The translations under genes were made by a program, and so were the position numbers. Shown here one piece after another: positions 8,410 to 17,060 of a DNA stretch of 64,000 nucleotides. The notes beneath the pieces are model-generated. The model was not told the origin of the DNA. It ran no database searches and was given only the letters and a program-made list of their open reading frames with translations. Each line of letters begins with the position of its first letter. Position 1 is the stretch's first letter. This stretch comes from Arthrobacter zhangbolii (lineage in GTDB: Bacteria; Actinomycetota; Actinomycetes; Actinomycetales; Micrococcaceae), in contig NZ_CP094984.1 of assembly GCF_022869865.1 (NCBI RefSeq), positions 1,612,001 through 1,676,000 of the forward strand, written 5' to 3'.

Positions 8410-9247
8410 GGGCGGCTCCAAGGTCCAGCGGCTTGAGCATGGAAGACAACCCGAGCCGCGCGGACTCGGAGCAGAAGTCCAGCGTGCCCTCGTATTCGAC
8501 ATGCAGCACTGCCTTGCCCGCCTCGGTGAAGGGTGCATAGCTGTCGCATTCGCTGTACCGGACGCATTCCTCATTAATCGCGAAATCAAAGTGCTCCACA
8601 AGGTCCGGAATCTGATCCAGGTCATTCTTCAGTGCAACGGACAGGCCGCGGTCCCGGGCGAGTGCGGCCACGGCACGGTTGTAGGCCAGCTGGTCCTCTG
8701 CGGTCAGAGGGAAACCGGATTCATTGACGTAGCCGTCCACGTTGTCCGGTTCCACCGCATCGAACCCCTTGGCCACACATGTGTCCATCCGGTCCGCCAT
8801 GATGGGCAGCAGGATGTCCATCCGGCGGATGTCCAGCCAGCGTTCATCCGGCCAGCCGTCGAGGACGGTGCCAAGGACGGAATCCGGGAACTGGCCGGCG
8901 TCGCCGCGGTATTCCTCCCAGGATCCTGCGGAAAGGTAGCAGATGACGCCGCTTCCGGCCCGGTGCAGGGTGTCGACGTCGGCCGCCGTGGTGGTTTCGT
9001 AGTCGACGTCAAAGCTGTCGGCGGCCACGTCCAGGTCCAGGGGGCCGGAGAGCTGCCACTGCCAGCTGCCGCCGGGTGACGGCGCCCAGTTACCGCCCGA
9101 CGACGGCGCGCCGCCGGGCGAGGGCGGGGAAGGGGCACCGGCGCCAGTGCCCGCCGTGTGGGCGGCCGGGGACCCGCCGCCGTCGGCCGTTGCACACCCG
9201 GCCAGAAGCAGCAGCAGTGCGGCAGCTGCCGGAAGGCGCGCCTTCAC
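8396..9247 (-). CDS. GH114-like endo-alpha-1,4-polygalactosaminidase, lipoprotein
   Basis: 283 residues starting from GTG at 9247. The N-terminus KARLPAAAALLLLLAGC is a lipoprotein signal with a lipobox Cys, so the enzyme should be anchored outside the membrane. A Gly/Pro/Ser linker leads to a TIM-barrel domain of the GH114 / PelA-hydrolase type (SWQWQLSGPLDLDVAADSFD, VICYLSAGSWEEYR, GFDAVEPDNVDGY, FAINEECVRY). The Glu in VEPDN and the acidic pair in NEEC fit the family's acidic active site. The family cleaves galactosamine-containing polymers. The start is chosen because GTGA overlaps the TGA of the preceding gene (translational coupling); an in-frame ATG at 9307 would remove the signal from the N-terminus. 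Confidence 0.88.
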   Translation of the reverse strand: MKARLPAAAALLLLLAGCATADGGGSPAAHTAGTGAGAPSPPSPGGAPSSGGNWAPSPGGSWQWQLSGPLDLDVAADSFDVDYETTTAADVDTLHRAGSGVICYLSAGSWEEYRGDAGQFPDSVLGTVLDGWPDERWLDIRRMDILLPIMADRMDTCVAKGFDAVEPDNVDGYVNESGFPLTAEDQLAYNRAVAALARDRGLSVALKNDLDQIPDLVEHFDFAINEECVRYSECDSYAPFTEAGKAVLHVEYEGTLDFCSESARLGLSSMLKPLDLGAAREPC

Positions 9248-9948
9248 CGGTCCGCCGGGTGGCCGGCCGCCAGCTGGTCCGATACCGCAGTGGGCGGGCC
9301 GAGCCACGGATTGGGCAGGTGCCGGTCAGTAGCGAAAAGATGGCCGGCACCGTGGCGGGCGGCTGCCAGCCGGAGAGCAGGCAGTTGTCCCGGGGCGCCG
9401 GTGTGGACGAGGTGCCACAACCGTGCCGGGGGTACCCGGCGCGCCCAGGCGGGGTGCCGGAAGCCGGCGTAGGCCTCGGCGGTTCCCTCGAAGACTGAGG
9501 TGACATCAAAAAGTTCCAGATGAGCAGGCGAGGGAAACACTCCCGGGTTGGCAGCGAGCAGGGACACCCCGGCGTCCCGGGCCACACCTGCGTATTGCCG
9601 GCAGCGGCGCACGGTCCCGGTGGTGGAGGGGACTTCATCGAACATTATGCCGTCCACGTGGTAGAGACGCTGCCATGCCCGGATTTCGCGGATGACCTCC
9701 GCGGTGCGCCGGTGTCCGTAAGCCAGGGTGACGTATCCGAGCAGGCGGATGCGGCGCAGCCGGGCCACGGCCTGCGGATAGTAGGGATCCTCATCCCCGC
9801 CGGGGCCGTTGTGGACGTTGAGCACGGCAAAGGACACCTCCTGCGCGGCGAGCCATGCCCAGTCCTGCGGTGCTGCTGCGGGGTGGATATACCAGGGGAT
9901 CGCCAGCCTGGGCGGGGTGATGGGCGGTGCCGTCAGGGGGGCCTTCAC
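9244..9948 (-). CDS. Spherulin-4-like family protein
   Basis: 234 residues. The opening LAIPWYIHPAAAPQDWAWLA, then SFAVLNVHNGPGGDEDPYY, LLGYVTLAYGHR and VDGIMFDEVPSTTG are the strands of the TIM-barrel called spherulation-specific family 4 (PF12138). The family is related to glycoside hydrolases, and the acidic FDE after the central strand is the probable active site. No signal peptide is evident. It lies third in a four-gene operon with a PelF-like glycosyltransferase, a membrane protein and a GH114 lipoprotein, so a role in making or trimming an amino-sugar exopolysaccharide is inferred. Its TGA overlaps the next gene's GTG. Confidence 0.83.
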   Translation of the reverse strand: MKAPLTAPPITPPRLAIPWYIHPAAAPQDWAWLAAQEVSFAVLNVHNGPGGDEDPYYPQAVARLRRIRLLGYVTLAYGHRRTAEVIREIRAWQRLYHVDGIMFDEVPSTTGTVRRCRQYAGVARDAGVSLLAANPGVFPSPAHLELFDVTSVFEGTAEAYAGFRHPAWARRVPPARLWHLVHTGAPGQLPALRLAAARHGAGHLFATDRHLPNPWLGPPTAVSDQLAAGHPADR

Positions 9949-9995
9949 AGCCGGGACTTCCTCACTGCCCGGACCTCCTCACGGCCGGGACACCC

Positions 9996-11327
9996 TCATG
10001 CGTACGTCCGCGGATCGGCGACGCGTGTGAGCAGGACGGTGAGGCCGATGGCCAGGAATCCCAGGGCCACCAGAAGCCCGGCAAGGTTGCCCACCACAAT
10101 CCAAACCGCTGCCGAGAGTGATGCCGCCGCGGCAAAGCCCACTGCACCGCGCGGCAGGCCGAAAGCGTTGAGGGTAGTGGAGGTGGTGGCCAGGGAGCTG
10201 AAGGTGGCGGCAACAATGATTGTGGTGGCCACCCGGTTTTCCTCCACCAGGAAAAGGACAACCAGAGCGGATACCACGGCGGAAATCACCACGATCGCAG
10301 CGGATATGGCCATGGTCAGCAGCCAGGCGTTCCGGGCGGCATGCCGCAGCAGGGGAGTGCGCTGGGAGGACCACTGGAGGCGTTGGCGCATCAGGACAAG
10401 CGCCGGGTCTGTTGCCGCAGCGGCGACCACGGTGGCTGCGACCAGCGCCGTGCCCTCCCAGGCCGGCAGCCGGGTCAGGGCCATCGATAGCGCGGCGGCC
10501 AGGAAGCCGGCCTGGGCTGCCGGCGGGATGGCGGCTTTCCAGTCACCGCTGTTCAGCACCCGCCGTTCCTTAATGGTGCGCTGCTGGGCGATGAAGAGCG
10601 CGGTCACGGACACGATCACTGCTACGGCCACGGTCGCCACGATAAGGGGAGCCCCACGGTAACCGAGCAGGATCTGCAGGGTGACGACGCCCGTCCCGAC
10701 GGCCAGGACGGCCAGTAGGAAACGGGACCGGCCAAGAATCACGAGCATGGACACAATGCAGGAGTACCAGCACCAGGCCATGAGCAGTGCGGCCGCGGAG
10801 CCGTCGTGGCCGGGCAGCAGGAGGGAAACCACCAGATAACAGGCCAGGACCGAGGTCACCAGCAGCGTGGCGGCGGTTCCGCGGGCAATGCCGCGTTTGA
10901 GCTGTCCCGCGCCCGCGTAGGCCCAGACAATTCCGGACACTGACTGGCCGATCACCCAGGCGCCGATACCGGCTATCAGGATTTCGCGCGTGTTGGCCGC
11001 CAGCATGGTGGCGGTGAGGCCGCCAAGGACAGCACCGAGGATCAGGATGATGGCCCGCCGCGCGGCTTCCATCAGGGCGCCCTTGCCGAGCCAGCCCCGG
11101 GGACCGTGGGGAACCCGGGTAGCGCCGCGGACCTGCACCATCGTCTGCGCATAGGCGAAAACGTCGGCAGCACCGTGGCGCTGACGGACCAGGCGGTCGC
11201 TGAGCCCGGATGCCTCCAGTCGTGCCGTAATTTCAAACGTATCCACGGCGTCATAGGAAATGCCGTTTTCGTCAAAATTCGGCAGGGGGTTGCCGGAGGC
11301 GGGCAGGGTAACGCTGTCGGCGCTCAT
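9996..11327 (-). CDS. polytopic membrane protein of the pel-like operon (PelG-like candidate)
   Basis: 443 residues. About 95 soluble N-terminal residues (ITARLEASGLSDRLVRQRHG, DVFAYAQTMVQV) are followed by roughly 10-12 hydrophobic helices to the C-terminus. The ATG forms an ATGA overlap with the stop of the PelF-like gene, so the two proteins are made together. In Pel systems PelF works with the polytopic inner-membrane protein PelG to export the polymer, and position and topology fit that role. Sequence similarity to PelG could not be shown by reading alone; an alternative is an unrelated membrane partner. Hence function is inferred from context. Confidence 0.7.
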   Translation of the reverse strand: MSADSVTLPASGNPLPNFDENGISYDAVDTFEITARLEASGLSDRLVRQRHGAADVFAYAQTMVQVRGATRVPHGPRGWLGKGALMEAARRAIILILGAVLGGLTATMLAANTREILIAGIGAWVIGQSVSGIVWAYAGAGQLKRGIARGTAATLLVTSVLACYLVVSLLLPGHDGSAAALLMAWCWYSCIVSMLVILGRSRFLLAVLAVGTGVVTLQILLGYRGAPLIVATVAVAVIVSVTALFIAQQRTIKERRVLNSGDWKAAIPPAAQAGFLAAALSMALTRLPAWEGTALVAATVVAAAATDPALVLMRQRLQWSSQRTPLLRHAARNAWLLTMAISAAIVVISAVVSALVVLFLVEENRVATTIIVAATFSSLATTSTTLNAFGLPRGAVGFAAAASLSAAVWIVVGNLAGLLVALGFLAIGLTVLLTRVADPRTYA

Positions 11328-12835
11328 ACCGAGAGTCCCAACGCGGCTTTGTCCACGCTGAACGGCGCGGTGGCGGGCAGCGGGCCGGGATGCTCAAAGA
11401 GGACCCGATCCCTGGCAGCGGCATAGGCCTCGCGGTAACGGGCGAGGCAGCGTTCCAGCGTGAACTCGGCGAGGGCACGACGTCGTGCGGCCGCTCCCAT
11501 GGCGGCCCGCAGTTTGGGGTCCGTCAGCAGCGTGATGCAGGCGTCTGCGAATGCCGCAGCATCCCTGGCGTCCACGAGCATGCCCGCCGTGTGCTCGTCA
11601 TCGAGGCATTCGGCCACACCGCCGACGTCTGTATTAACCGTGGCACGTCCGCACATCATGGCCTCGATCAGGGTGAACGGCAGCCCCTCGGAAACACTGG
11701 ACAGTGCCACCACGTGGCCGGCGGCGATGGCGGGGCGGCTGCCCTTGGTCGGGCCTTCCCAATGCACGGCGTCGGTAATCCCGAGCGTTTCCGTCTGGCG
11801 TATCAGACCGGCACGGTAGCCCACGTTCTCGGCCGGGGTGGGGCCGAAGATGCGCAGCTGCGCGTTGGGTATCCGCTGGCGCACCAAGGCAAAGGCGGAG
11901 ATGAGGGTCCCCAGGTCCTTTAGCGGATCTATCCGTCCCACAAAGCTGATGGTGGGGAGTTCGGGCTCCGTGGTGACGGGCTCGAACTTCGCCGGGTCCA
12001 CGCCGTTGGTGATGGTGTGGATACGTTCCGGGCGGGCCCCGAGGCGCCGCTCCCAGCGTGCGTTGAACCGGTTCACCGGCAGCACCATGTGCGCGCTGGT
12101 GACCGCCACCTGGCACAGGCGGCGCAGGAACGCCGTCACTGCCCGCCGTACCGGCCAGGAGAAATCGGCGCCGTAGAGCGCCAGGTACCGCTCACGCAGA
12201 TATACCCCGTGTTCAGTGAGCAGTATGGGAGTGCCGTGCCGCCAGGACTGGGACAGGGCGATCAGTGACGACGGTCCGTTGCTGGAGGCGTGGATGACGT
12301 CCATTCCGGACAGCCGGCGGTCTACGAGGGCCAGCGCGCGGTCCACAATACTGGCGGTCATCACCGCGTCCGCGACGGACATGGGCTCTTCGCCGGTGCT
12401 GACCAGATGCCGCGTCCAGGCGGTGAGAATGGGCTCCACCGATCCGCGGGTGGCCAGGGCACGGGCCAGTCCTACCCTGTTGCTGATGTCCACCAGATGC
12501 CGGAGGGCGTTTTCGGTCCTCCCCACCGGGTCCGCCGTATCGGACCCCAGCGCGGCGTCCCAGAGGCGGGTGAGTTCATATTGGACGGCTTCGAGCGCGT
12601 ACCGGCGCCGGTTGCCGTGCCGCAGCGGTGACACGGCAGGCCCCCATACCGGGACCAGGCTGACTGACCGTACATTTGGCGGCAGTTTCCAAATGGGCCG
12701 ACCGGCGTCGCCCCCGGTCAGCGCCACCAGGTGAAACTCGTGCTCCGGCATGCCGGTTACCAGCTGGTCACACCAGGTGCTGACGCCGCCGGTTGCTACG
12801 GGATACGTGCCCTCAGTGATCAGCGCTATCTTCAA
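11324..12835 (-). CDS. pelF: PelF-like family 4 glycosyltransferase
   Basis: 503 residues of GT-B fold. The N-terminal half begins KIALITEGTYPVATGGVSTW, the hallmark of PelF/DUF3492 glycosyltransferases. The C-terminal half has the GT4 landmarks ISFVGRIDPLKDLGTLISAF, LRIFGP, and the E-x7-E motif in SSVSEGLPFTLIEAM. PelF polymerises UDP-activated amino sugars in the cytoplasm in known Pel systems. The start is TTG at 12835, fixed by the conserved first strand, and the stop overlaps the next gene by ATGA. First gene of a four-gene operon. The symbol is given for family membership, not proven Pel synthesis. Confidence 0.85.
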   Translation of the reverse strand: MKIALITEGTYPVATGGVSTWCDQLVTGMPEHEFHLVALTGGDAGRPIWKLPPNVRSVSLVPVWGPAVSPLRHGNRRRYALEAVQYELTRLWDAALGSDTADPVGRTENALRHLVDISNRVGLARALATRGSVEPILTAWTRHLVSTGEEPMSVADAVMTASIVDRALALVDRRLSGMDVIHASSNGPSSLIALSQSWRHGTPILLTEHGVYLRERYLALYGADFSWPVRRAVTAFLRRLCQVAVTSAHMVLPVNRFNARWERRLGARPERIHTITNGVDPAKFEPVTTEPELPTISFVGRIDPLKDLGTLISAFALVRQRIPNAQLRIFGPTPAENVGYRAGLIRQTETLGITDAVHWEGPTKGSRPAIAAGHVVALSSVSEGLPFTLIEAMMCGRATVNTDVGGVAECLDDEHTAGMLVDARDAAAFADACITLLTDPKLRAAMGAAARRRALAEFTLERCLARYREAYAAARDRVLFEHPGPLPATAPFSVDKAALGLSV

Positions 12836-13140
12836 CGGGTCATCCGTTCGGTGCGCCGAGGGTGCCGGGGCGCCCGCGGGTCACCGGACTGGACGGGATG
12901 GATCACATGCGGCATGTTGAGGCCTTCTCCTGGACGGATACCGTCACCTGGCGGCGGTATCGGCTTCCAGTAGACAGCTTCCGGCGGCGCCAGACATAAG
13001 TACCGGCTACGTGCGCACTACGTGTGCGGCGCTGATGTGCCAGCGGTGGGCGGCCGCCCGGCTCGGCGTCGCCGTCCTCCTCAACCCCGGGCGTCGGTAC
13101 ACCGGCCCGCCGGCGAGAGTTCCGCGTGCTGCTGCCGGAA
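12836..13140. other. intergenic region upstream of the pel-like operon
   Basis: 305 bp between two minus-strand genes. One frame is open on the minus strand from 13017 down to a TGA overlapping the pelF start, but its only ATG gives a 27-residue Pro/Arg-rich peptide, so it is not called as a gene. The promoter of the operon should lie here; no clear hexamers were seen. Confidence 0.5.
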
Positions 13141-13710
13141 CTACTCGACGTCGTAGACGGCGGCCGGATCGCGCTCGAGAATGCGATCGCGCATCTGGAG
13201 CTTCAGGACCTCCAGATGGGCCAGCTCGGCGGCCGTCTTATCCGGTTTGCCCGTCAGCTCGATGAACTCGTCCGCGACGATGCCGTCATTCCGGAGCACG
13301 CAGGTCACCGTGGCATCCCCGGTGCTGAGCTCAAAGACGTAGCGGGCCAGTGTGTTGCCGCGCTCGGTGCGCGACAGTTCGGGAAGCACGTTGTAGCGGT
13401 TTTCGGTGACTGCCCGTGTGACCAGCTCGAAGGTATCCCGGGCTCCGGGGCCGCCGAACGGGGTACTCACGGTGATATCGCGGCGCTCAACCCGGCCGCC
13501 GGCACTACTTGCCGCCAGCACCGGCAGCGCCCGGCCGAGCGCGGCGAAGGCATGCGCCACACCGCCGGGGAAACCCGGTCCGTGGTACTTCATGCAGTCA
13601 GAGAACGTGAAGGTCAGCTCGACGCCGTCCTCCCATACGGTGAGGGTCCGGTCCGGATGGGGGACGGGCGTCTGTTCGGGACGTTCGGGTGTTGCTGCAT
13701 GCTTGCTCAT
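13141..13710 (-). CDS. protein of unknown function
   Basis: 189 residues, not recognised. The protein appears soluble, alpha/beta, without signal peptide. Distinct segments are LTFTFSDCMKYHGPGFPGGV, a Gly-rich HGPGFPGG turn next to an isolated Cys, and a helical C-terminus (ELAHLEVLKLQMRDRIL). It lies 95 bp downstream of the IsdG-like haem monooxygenase gene on the same strand, so the two may form an operon. A Cys/His pair before a glycine turn could bind a metal, but that is a guess. Confidence 0.7.
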   Translation of the reverse strand: MSKHAATPERPEQTPVPHPDRTLTVWEDGVELTFTFSDCMKYHGPGFPGGVAHAFAALGRALPVLAASSAGGRVERRDITVSTPFGGPGARDTFELVTRAVTENRYNVLPELSRTERGNTLARYVFELSTGDATVTCVLRNDGIVADEFIELTGKPDKTAAELAHLEVLKLQMRDRILERDPAAVYDVE

Positions 13711-13805
13711 GAGGGTTCTTCCGGGGTTTCGTCTCTCGGACCGGCGGGTAACCGGCGGTCGCTTCAGGGTGGTCGCTTCAGGGCGCGGGCGCTCGGCGCG
13801 TTTCG

Positions 13806-14108
13806 CTAGGCGGCGGTGTCCTTGATGACCGTGTAGGAGGCAACCGTGTTGGGTGCCTGCATGCCGGGTGCCTGGTCATCGGAGTGCGAAGCCTTGAAGG
13901 AATCCGACTTCAGCCACGCAAAGAAATCTTCCTTGGAGTCGAACTCCATTGTGGAGAGGTACGTGTTGCTCTTTCCCTCCGGACGCATGAGGGTGCTGCG
14001 GCCCAGGCCGGGGACGCCTTCCAGATTGGCCATGCTGTCGATGAAGGCCTTCTCAAAGGCTTCGGCCGTTTCCGGCCCGACTTCCAGGGTGTTGACCACT
14101 ACGTACAT
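13806..14108 (-). CDS. IsdG/HmoA-like haem-degrading monooxygenase (ABM domain)
   Basis: 100 residues forming one antibiotic-biosynthesis-monooxygenase ferredoxin-like domain. Asn6, Trp65 and His75 are spaced like the Asn-Trp-His catalytic triad of the haem oxygenases IsdG/IsdI, which open the haem ring to free iron in the cytoplasm. The motif MANLEGVPGLGRSTLMRP is typical of this subgroup. The start at 14108 is chosen because GAAGGA lies 7 nt before the ATG; an in-frame ATG at 14240 would add 44 non-conserved residues. A simple quinol-type ABM enzyme is the alternative. No obvious IdeR/DtxR box was found upstream. Confidence 0.82.
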   Translation of the reverse strand: MYVVVNTLEVGPETAEAFEKAFIDSMANLEGVPGLGRSTLMRPEGKSNTYLSTMEFDSKEDFFAWLKSDSFKASHSDDQAPGMQAPNTVASYTVIKDTAA

Positions 14109-14364
14109 TTTTGATCCTTCACGGTGTTCTGCGGACAAGGGATTTGTCCCGGGGACATTATATCGACGTGGTGTCGGGAAAACGCATGCGGCGTTCGCCC
14201 CATGGTGTTCATTGACGGCGATACTCTGTCCCCGCGGCATTCAACCGGGCCGCCTGCAGCGTCACTGATCCGCTGCGCATGGTTGCCTCGCCCAGCAGAT
14301 AGGCGGCCGGGAGGTGATCACCTGCGGTGTTAACCCCTGACCTGGCTCTCGTCCACGGGAAGGG

Positions 14365-14772
14365 TTATTCCGTGATGGTCATCGGCGAAGACAGGAACGG
14401 GCGAAGCTCGATCCATTCGCGCAGCGGTTTTCCTCCGGCGGCCGGTGCCGCGGAGAGTTCCCCGGCGAGTTCGACGGCGCGGTCATAGTCGTCCACGTCG
14501 ATCACCATCCAGCCGGCGATCAGGTCCTTGGTTTCCGCGAACGGCCCGTCGGTGACCGGAGGCCTGCCCTCGCCGTCGTAACGCACGAAGGTGCCCTCGG
14601 GAGCGAGAGCCTGCCCGTCGATGTACTCGCCGCTGGCCCGAAGCCCGTCGGCGAAGTCCTGCATGAACTGGATGTGGGCGCTGACCTCGTCCGGAGTCCA
14701 CTGGTCCATCGGGGTGTCATCCAACGGCCGCGGACCCCCGCGGTAGTGCTTAAGCAGCAAATACTTGGCCAT
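14365..14772 (-). CDS. YciI family protein (YCII-related, DGPF domain)
   Basis: 135 residues, single YCII-related domain: [12 protein letters not shown] at the first strand, the signature [21 protein letters not shown], and a C-terminal [11 protein letters not shown]. Members are small dimeric ferredoxin-like proteins, often encoded near ECF sigma factors; none is seen here. Function unknown. The start at 14772 is set by GGAGA 7 nt upstream of the ATG, while an upstream ATG at 14835 would add an Arg/Lys-rich extension. Confidence 0.85.
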   Translation of the reverse strand: MAKYLLLKHYRGGPRPLDDTPMDQWTPDEVSAHIQFMQDFADGLRASGEYIDGQALAPEGTFVRYDGEGRPPVTDGPFAETKDLIAGWMVIDVDDYDRAVELAGELSAAPAAGGKPLREWIELRPFLSSPMTITE

Positions 14773-14989
14773 TATGGTCTCCTTGTTTCTCCTGCGTCTT
14801 TTTCTCCAGCGACACGGCCATTGTGGCGGTGCCATACAGGGGGACGGAATGGGGGAGGGAAACTCGTTCTAAGAACGGCGCGTCGTCCGATCCCGGTGGT
14901 TTTGCGCACGGAGACGGCATCGCGGGTCGAGACGGTGTCCAAACGTCACGCCCCACACCCCCGATTCCGTCACACACCGCGCCACAGCG

Positions 14990-14995
14990 TACCCT
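14990..14995 (+). promoter_or_regulatory. -10 element of a probable leaderless hisE promoter
   Basis: TACCCT (14990-14995) lies exactly 7 nt before the GTG start of hisE, with no Shine-Dalgarno sequence. This is the spacing expected when transcription starts at the first base of the start codon. Confidence 0.5.
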
Positions 14996-15002
14996 TGAGC
15001 AT

Positions 15003-15266
15003 GTGAAAACCTTCGAAGACCTCTTTGCCGAGCTGAGTCAGAAAGTTCAGGACCGCCCCGCCGGGTCACGCACCGTGACCGAATTCGAGTCGGGCGTGCA
15101 TGGCATCGGTAAGAAGGTTGTTGAGGAGGCCGCCGAAGTGTGGATGGCCGCCGAATACGAATCTGATGCCGAATGCGCCGAAGAAATCTCCCAGCTGCTG
15201 TACCACCTCCAGGTCCTGATGCTCGCCAAAGGCCTGACCCTGCAGGACGTTTACAAGCATCTCTAG
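15003..15266 (+). CDS. hisE: phosphoribosyl-ATP pyrophosphatase (HisE)
   Basis: 87 residues, normal for a stand-alone HisE. It hydrolyses phosphoribosyl-ATP to phosphoribosyl-AMP, the second step of histidine synthesis. The all-alpha MazG-like fold is visible as [29 protein letters not shown], then [20 protein letters not shown], with the metal-binding acidic residues in EEAAEVW and EEIS. GTG at 15003 is the start; an in-frame ATG at 14823 would add 60 unrelated residues. First gene of hisE-hisG-hisF. HisI, the next enzyme, is encoded about 26 kb away at 41925. Confidence 0.95.
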   Translation: MKTFEDLFAELSQKVQDRPAGSRTVTEFESGVHGIGKKVVEEAAEVWMAAEYESDAECAEEISQLLYHLQVLMLAKGLTLQDVYKHL

Positions 15267-15348
15267 CCGCGCGCTGACCTTGCGTCAGTGTGTGGCCCGC
15301 CGGTCGAACCTTCTCAGTAAAACGAACTTCCAGCGAAAGATGCTTCCC

Positions 15349-16194
15349 ATGCTCCGTGTAGCCGTACCCAATAAGGGTGCCCTGTCCGAATCCGCCTCCG
15401 CCATGCTCAACGAGGCGGGCTACCGCCAGCGCCGCGACTCCCGCGAACTGGTCATGGTGGACCCCGATAACGAGGTTGAGTTCTTCTTCCTCCGCCCCCG
15501 CGATATTGCCGTGTACGTCGGTGCCGGCACGCTCGACGTCGGCCTCACCGGCCGCGACCTGTTCCTGGATGCCCAGGTGGACGCCGAGGAACTGATGAGC
15601 CTCGGCTTTGGTGCCTCCACGTTCCGCTTCGCCGGCCCGGTGGGGGACTTCACCTCCATCGAGCAGCTCGAAGGCAAGCGCGTGGCCACCAGCTACGACG
15701 GCCTGCTGCGCGCCTACCTGGCCGAACGCGGCATCAGCGCCTCCGTGGTCCGGCTCGACGGCGCCGTGGAATCCTCCGTACGCCTCGGCGTCGCGGACGC
15801 GATCGCCGACGTCGTCGAAACCGGCACCACCCTGCGCGCCGCCGGCATGGAAATCTTCGGCGAGCCGATCCTGAAGTCCGAAGCCGTGCTGATTGGACGC
15901 AGGAACGCGGAACACCCGGCCGGCCTGGACGTGCTGATCCGCCGCCTGCGCGGCGTCCTGGTGGCACGCCAGTACGTGATGATGGATTACGACGTGCGCC
16001 GCGACCTGCTGGAGGAAGCCGCCGCACGCACCCCGGGCCTGGAATCGCCCACCGTTTCCCCGCTGCGCGACACGGACTGGGTGGCCGTCCGCTCCATGGT
16101 CAAGCGCACGGACACCAACCGGATCATGGACGAGCTGTACGACATCGGCGCCCGCGCCATCCTCGTCAGCACCATCCACGCCTGCCGGATCTAG
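15349..16194 (+). CDS. hisG: ATP phosphoribosyltransferase, long form (HisG)
   Basis: 281 residues. Catalyses the first committed step of histidine synthesis, joining ATP and PRPP. Begins MLRVAVPNKGALSESA; the phosphate-binding loop is DVVETGTTLRAAG, followed by the C-terminal regulatory ACT-like domain (VAVRSMVKRTDTNRIMDELY) found in the long, histidine-inhibited form. An ATG at 15340 is an alternative start three codons earlier. It follows hisE by 82 bp and precedes hisF by 12 bp, consistent with an operon. Confidence 0.96.
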   Translation: MLRVAVPNKGALSESASAMLNEAGYRQRRDSRELVMVDPDNEVEFFFLRPRDIAVYVGAGTLDVGLTGRDLFLDAQVDAEELMSLGFGASTFRFAGPVGDFTSIEQLEGKRVATSYDGLLRAYLAERGISASVVRLDGAVESSVRLGVADAIADVVETGTTLRAAGMEIFGEPILKSEAVLIGRRNAEHPAGLDVLIRRLRGVLVARQYVMMDYDVRRDLLEEAAARTPGLESPTVSPLRDTDWVAVRSMVKRTDTNRIMDELYDIGARAILVSTIHACRI

Positions 16195-16206
16195 GGGAGA
16201 CGCACC

Positions 16207-16977
16207 ATGAGTGTTGCCATCCGCGTCATCCCCTGCCTGGACGTCGACGCCGGCCGCGTGGTCAAGGGCATCAACTTCGAAGGCCTGCGCGACGCCGGTG
16301 ACCCGGTGGAACTCGCGCACCGGTATGACAAGGCCGGGGCTGACGAGCTGACCTTCCTCGACGTCACCGCGTCCTCGGGCAACCGGGACACCACCTTCGA
16401 CGTCGTCGCGCGCACCGCCGAAGAGGTCTTTATTCCACTGACCGTCGGCGGCGGAGTCCGCTCCATTGCGGACGTGGATAAGCTGCTGCGCTATGGCGCG
16501 GACAAGGCCTCCATCAACACCGCCGCCGTCGCCCGGCCGGACGTGATTGATGAGATCACCCGGCACTTCGGCTCGCAGGTGCTGGTGCTGTCCGTGGACG
16601 CACGGCGCACGCACGACGGCGCCACGCCGTCGGGCTTCGAGGTCACCACCCACGGCGGGCGCACGGGAACCGGAATCGACGCCGTCGCCTGGGCGAAGGA
16701 GGCCGCCGACCGCGGTGTGGGGGAGATCCTGCTGAACTCCATCGACGCCGACGGCACCCGCGAGGGCTTCGACATCGAAATGATTCGAGCGGTCCGCGCC
16801 GCCGTGGACGTGCCGCTGATCGCCTCCGGCGGGGCGGGCAAGCCGGAGCATTTCCCGGCTGCCGTGATCGCCGGGGCCGACGCCGTCCTGGCCGCCTCGG
16901 TGTTCCACTTCGGCCCGGATGACGCGATCCACCAGGTGAAGCAGGCCATCCGCGACGCCGGCTACCCGGTCCGCTAG
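16207..16977 (+). CDS. hisF: imidazole glycerol phosphate synthase cyclase subunit (HisF)
   Basis: 256 residues, a (beta/alpha)8 barrel. HisF uses ammonia from the partner glutaminase HisH to close the imidazole ring and release AICAR. Catalytic aspartates lie in [17 protein letters not shown] and [13 protein letters not shown]; phosphate sites are in TVGGGVRS and [12 protein letters not shown] good ribosome site (GGGGAG) precedes the ATG. hisH and hisA are not in the window. Confidence 0.96.
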   Translation: MSVAIRVIPCLDVDAGRVVKGINFEGLRDAGDPVELAHRYDKAGADELTFLDVTASSGNRDTTFDVVARTAEEVFIPLTVGGGVRSIADVDKLLRYGADKASINTAAVARPDVIDEITRHFGSQVLVLSVDARRTHDGATPSGFEVTTHGGRTGTGIDAVAWAKEAADRGVGEILLNSIDADGTREGFDIEMIRAVRAAVDVPLIASGGAGKPEHFPAAVIAGADAVLAASVFHFGPDDAIHQVKQAIRDAGYPVR

Positions 16978-17060
16978 CGGCTTTCCCCTCACGGCCGCAC
17001 CGGCCGTGAGGGCGGGCTCGGCCGCGCCGGACTTGCGCGGCGAACACCGACGTATGTGGC

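Noticed and set aside
6673-8436. 587-codon plus-strand frame over the MFS gene
   Set aside because: Its Gln/Arg/His-rich composition is typical of the antisense of a high-GC gene; the minus-strand transporter is unmistakable.
12836-13017. Open minus-strand frame ending in a TGA that overlaps the pelF start
   Set aside because: It has no usable start apart from an ATG giving a 27-residue Pro/Arg-rich peptide, and shows no recognisable protein features.
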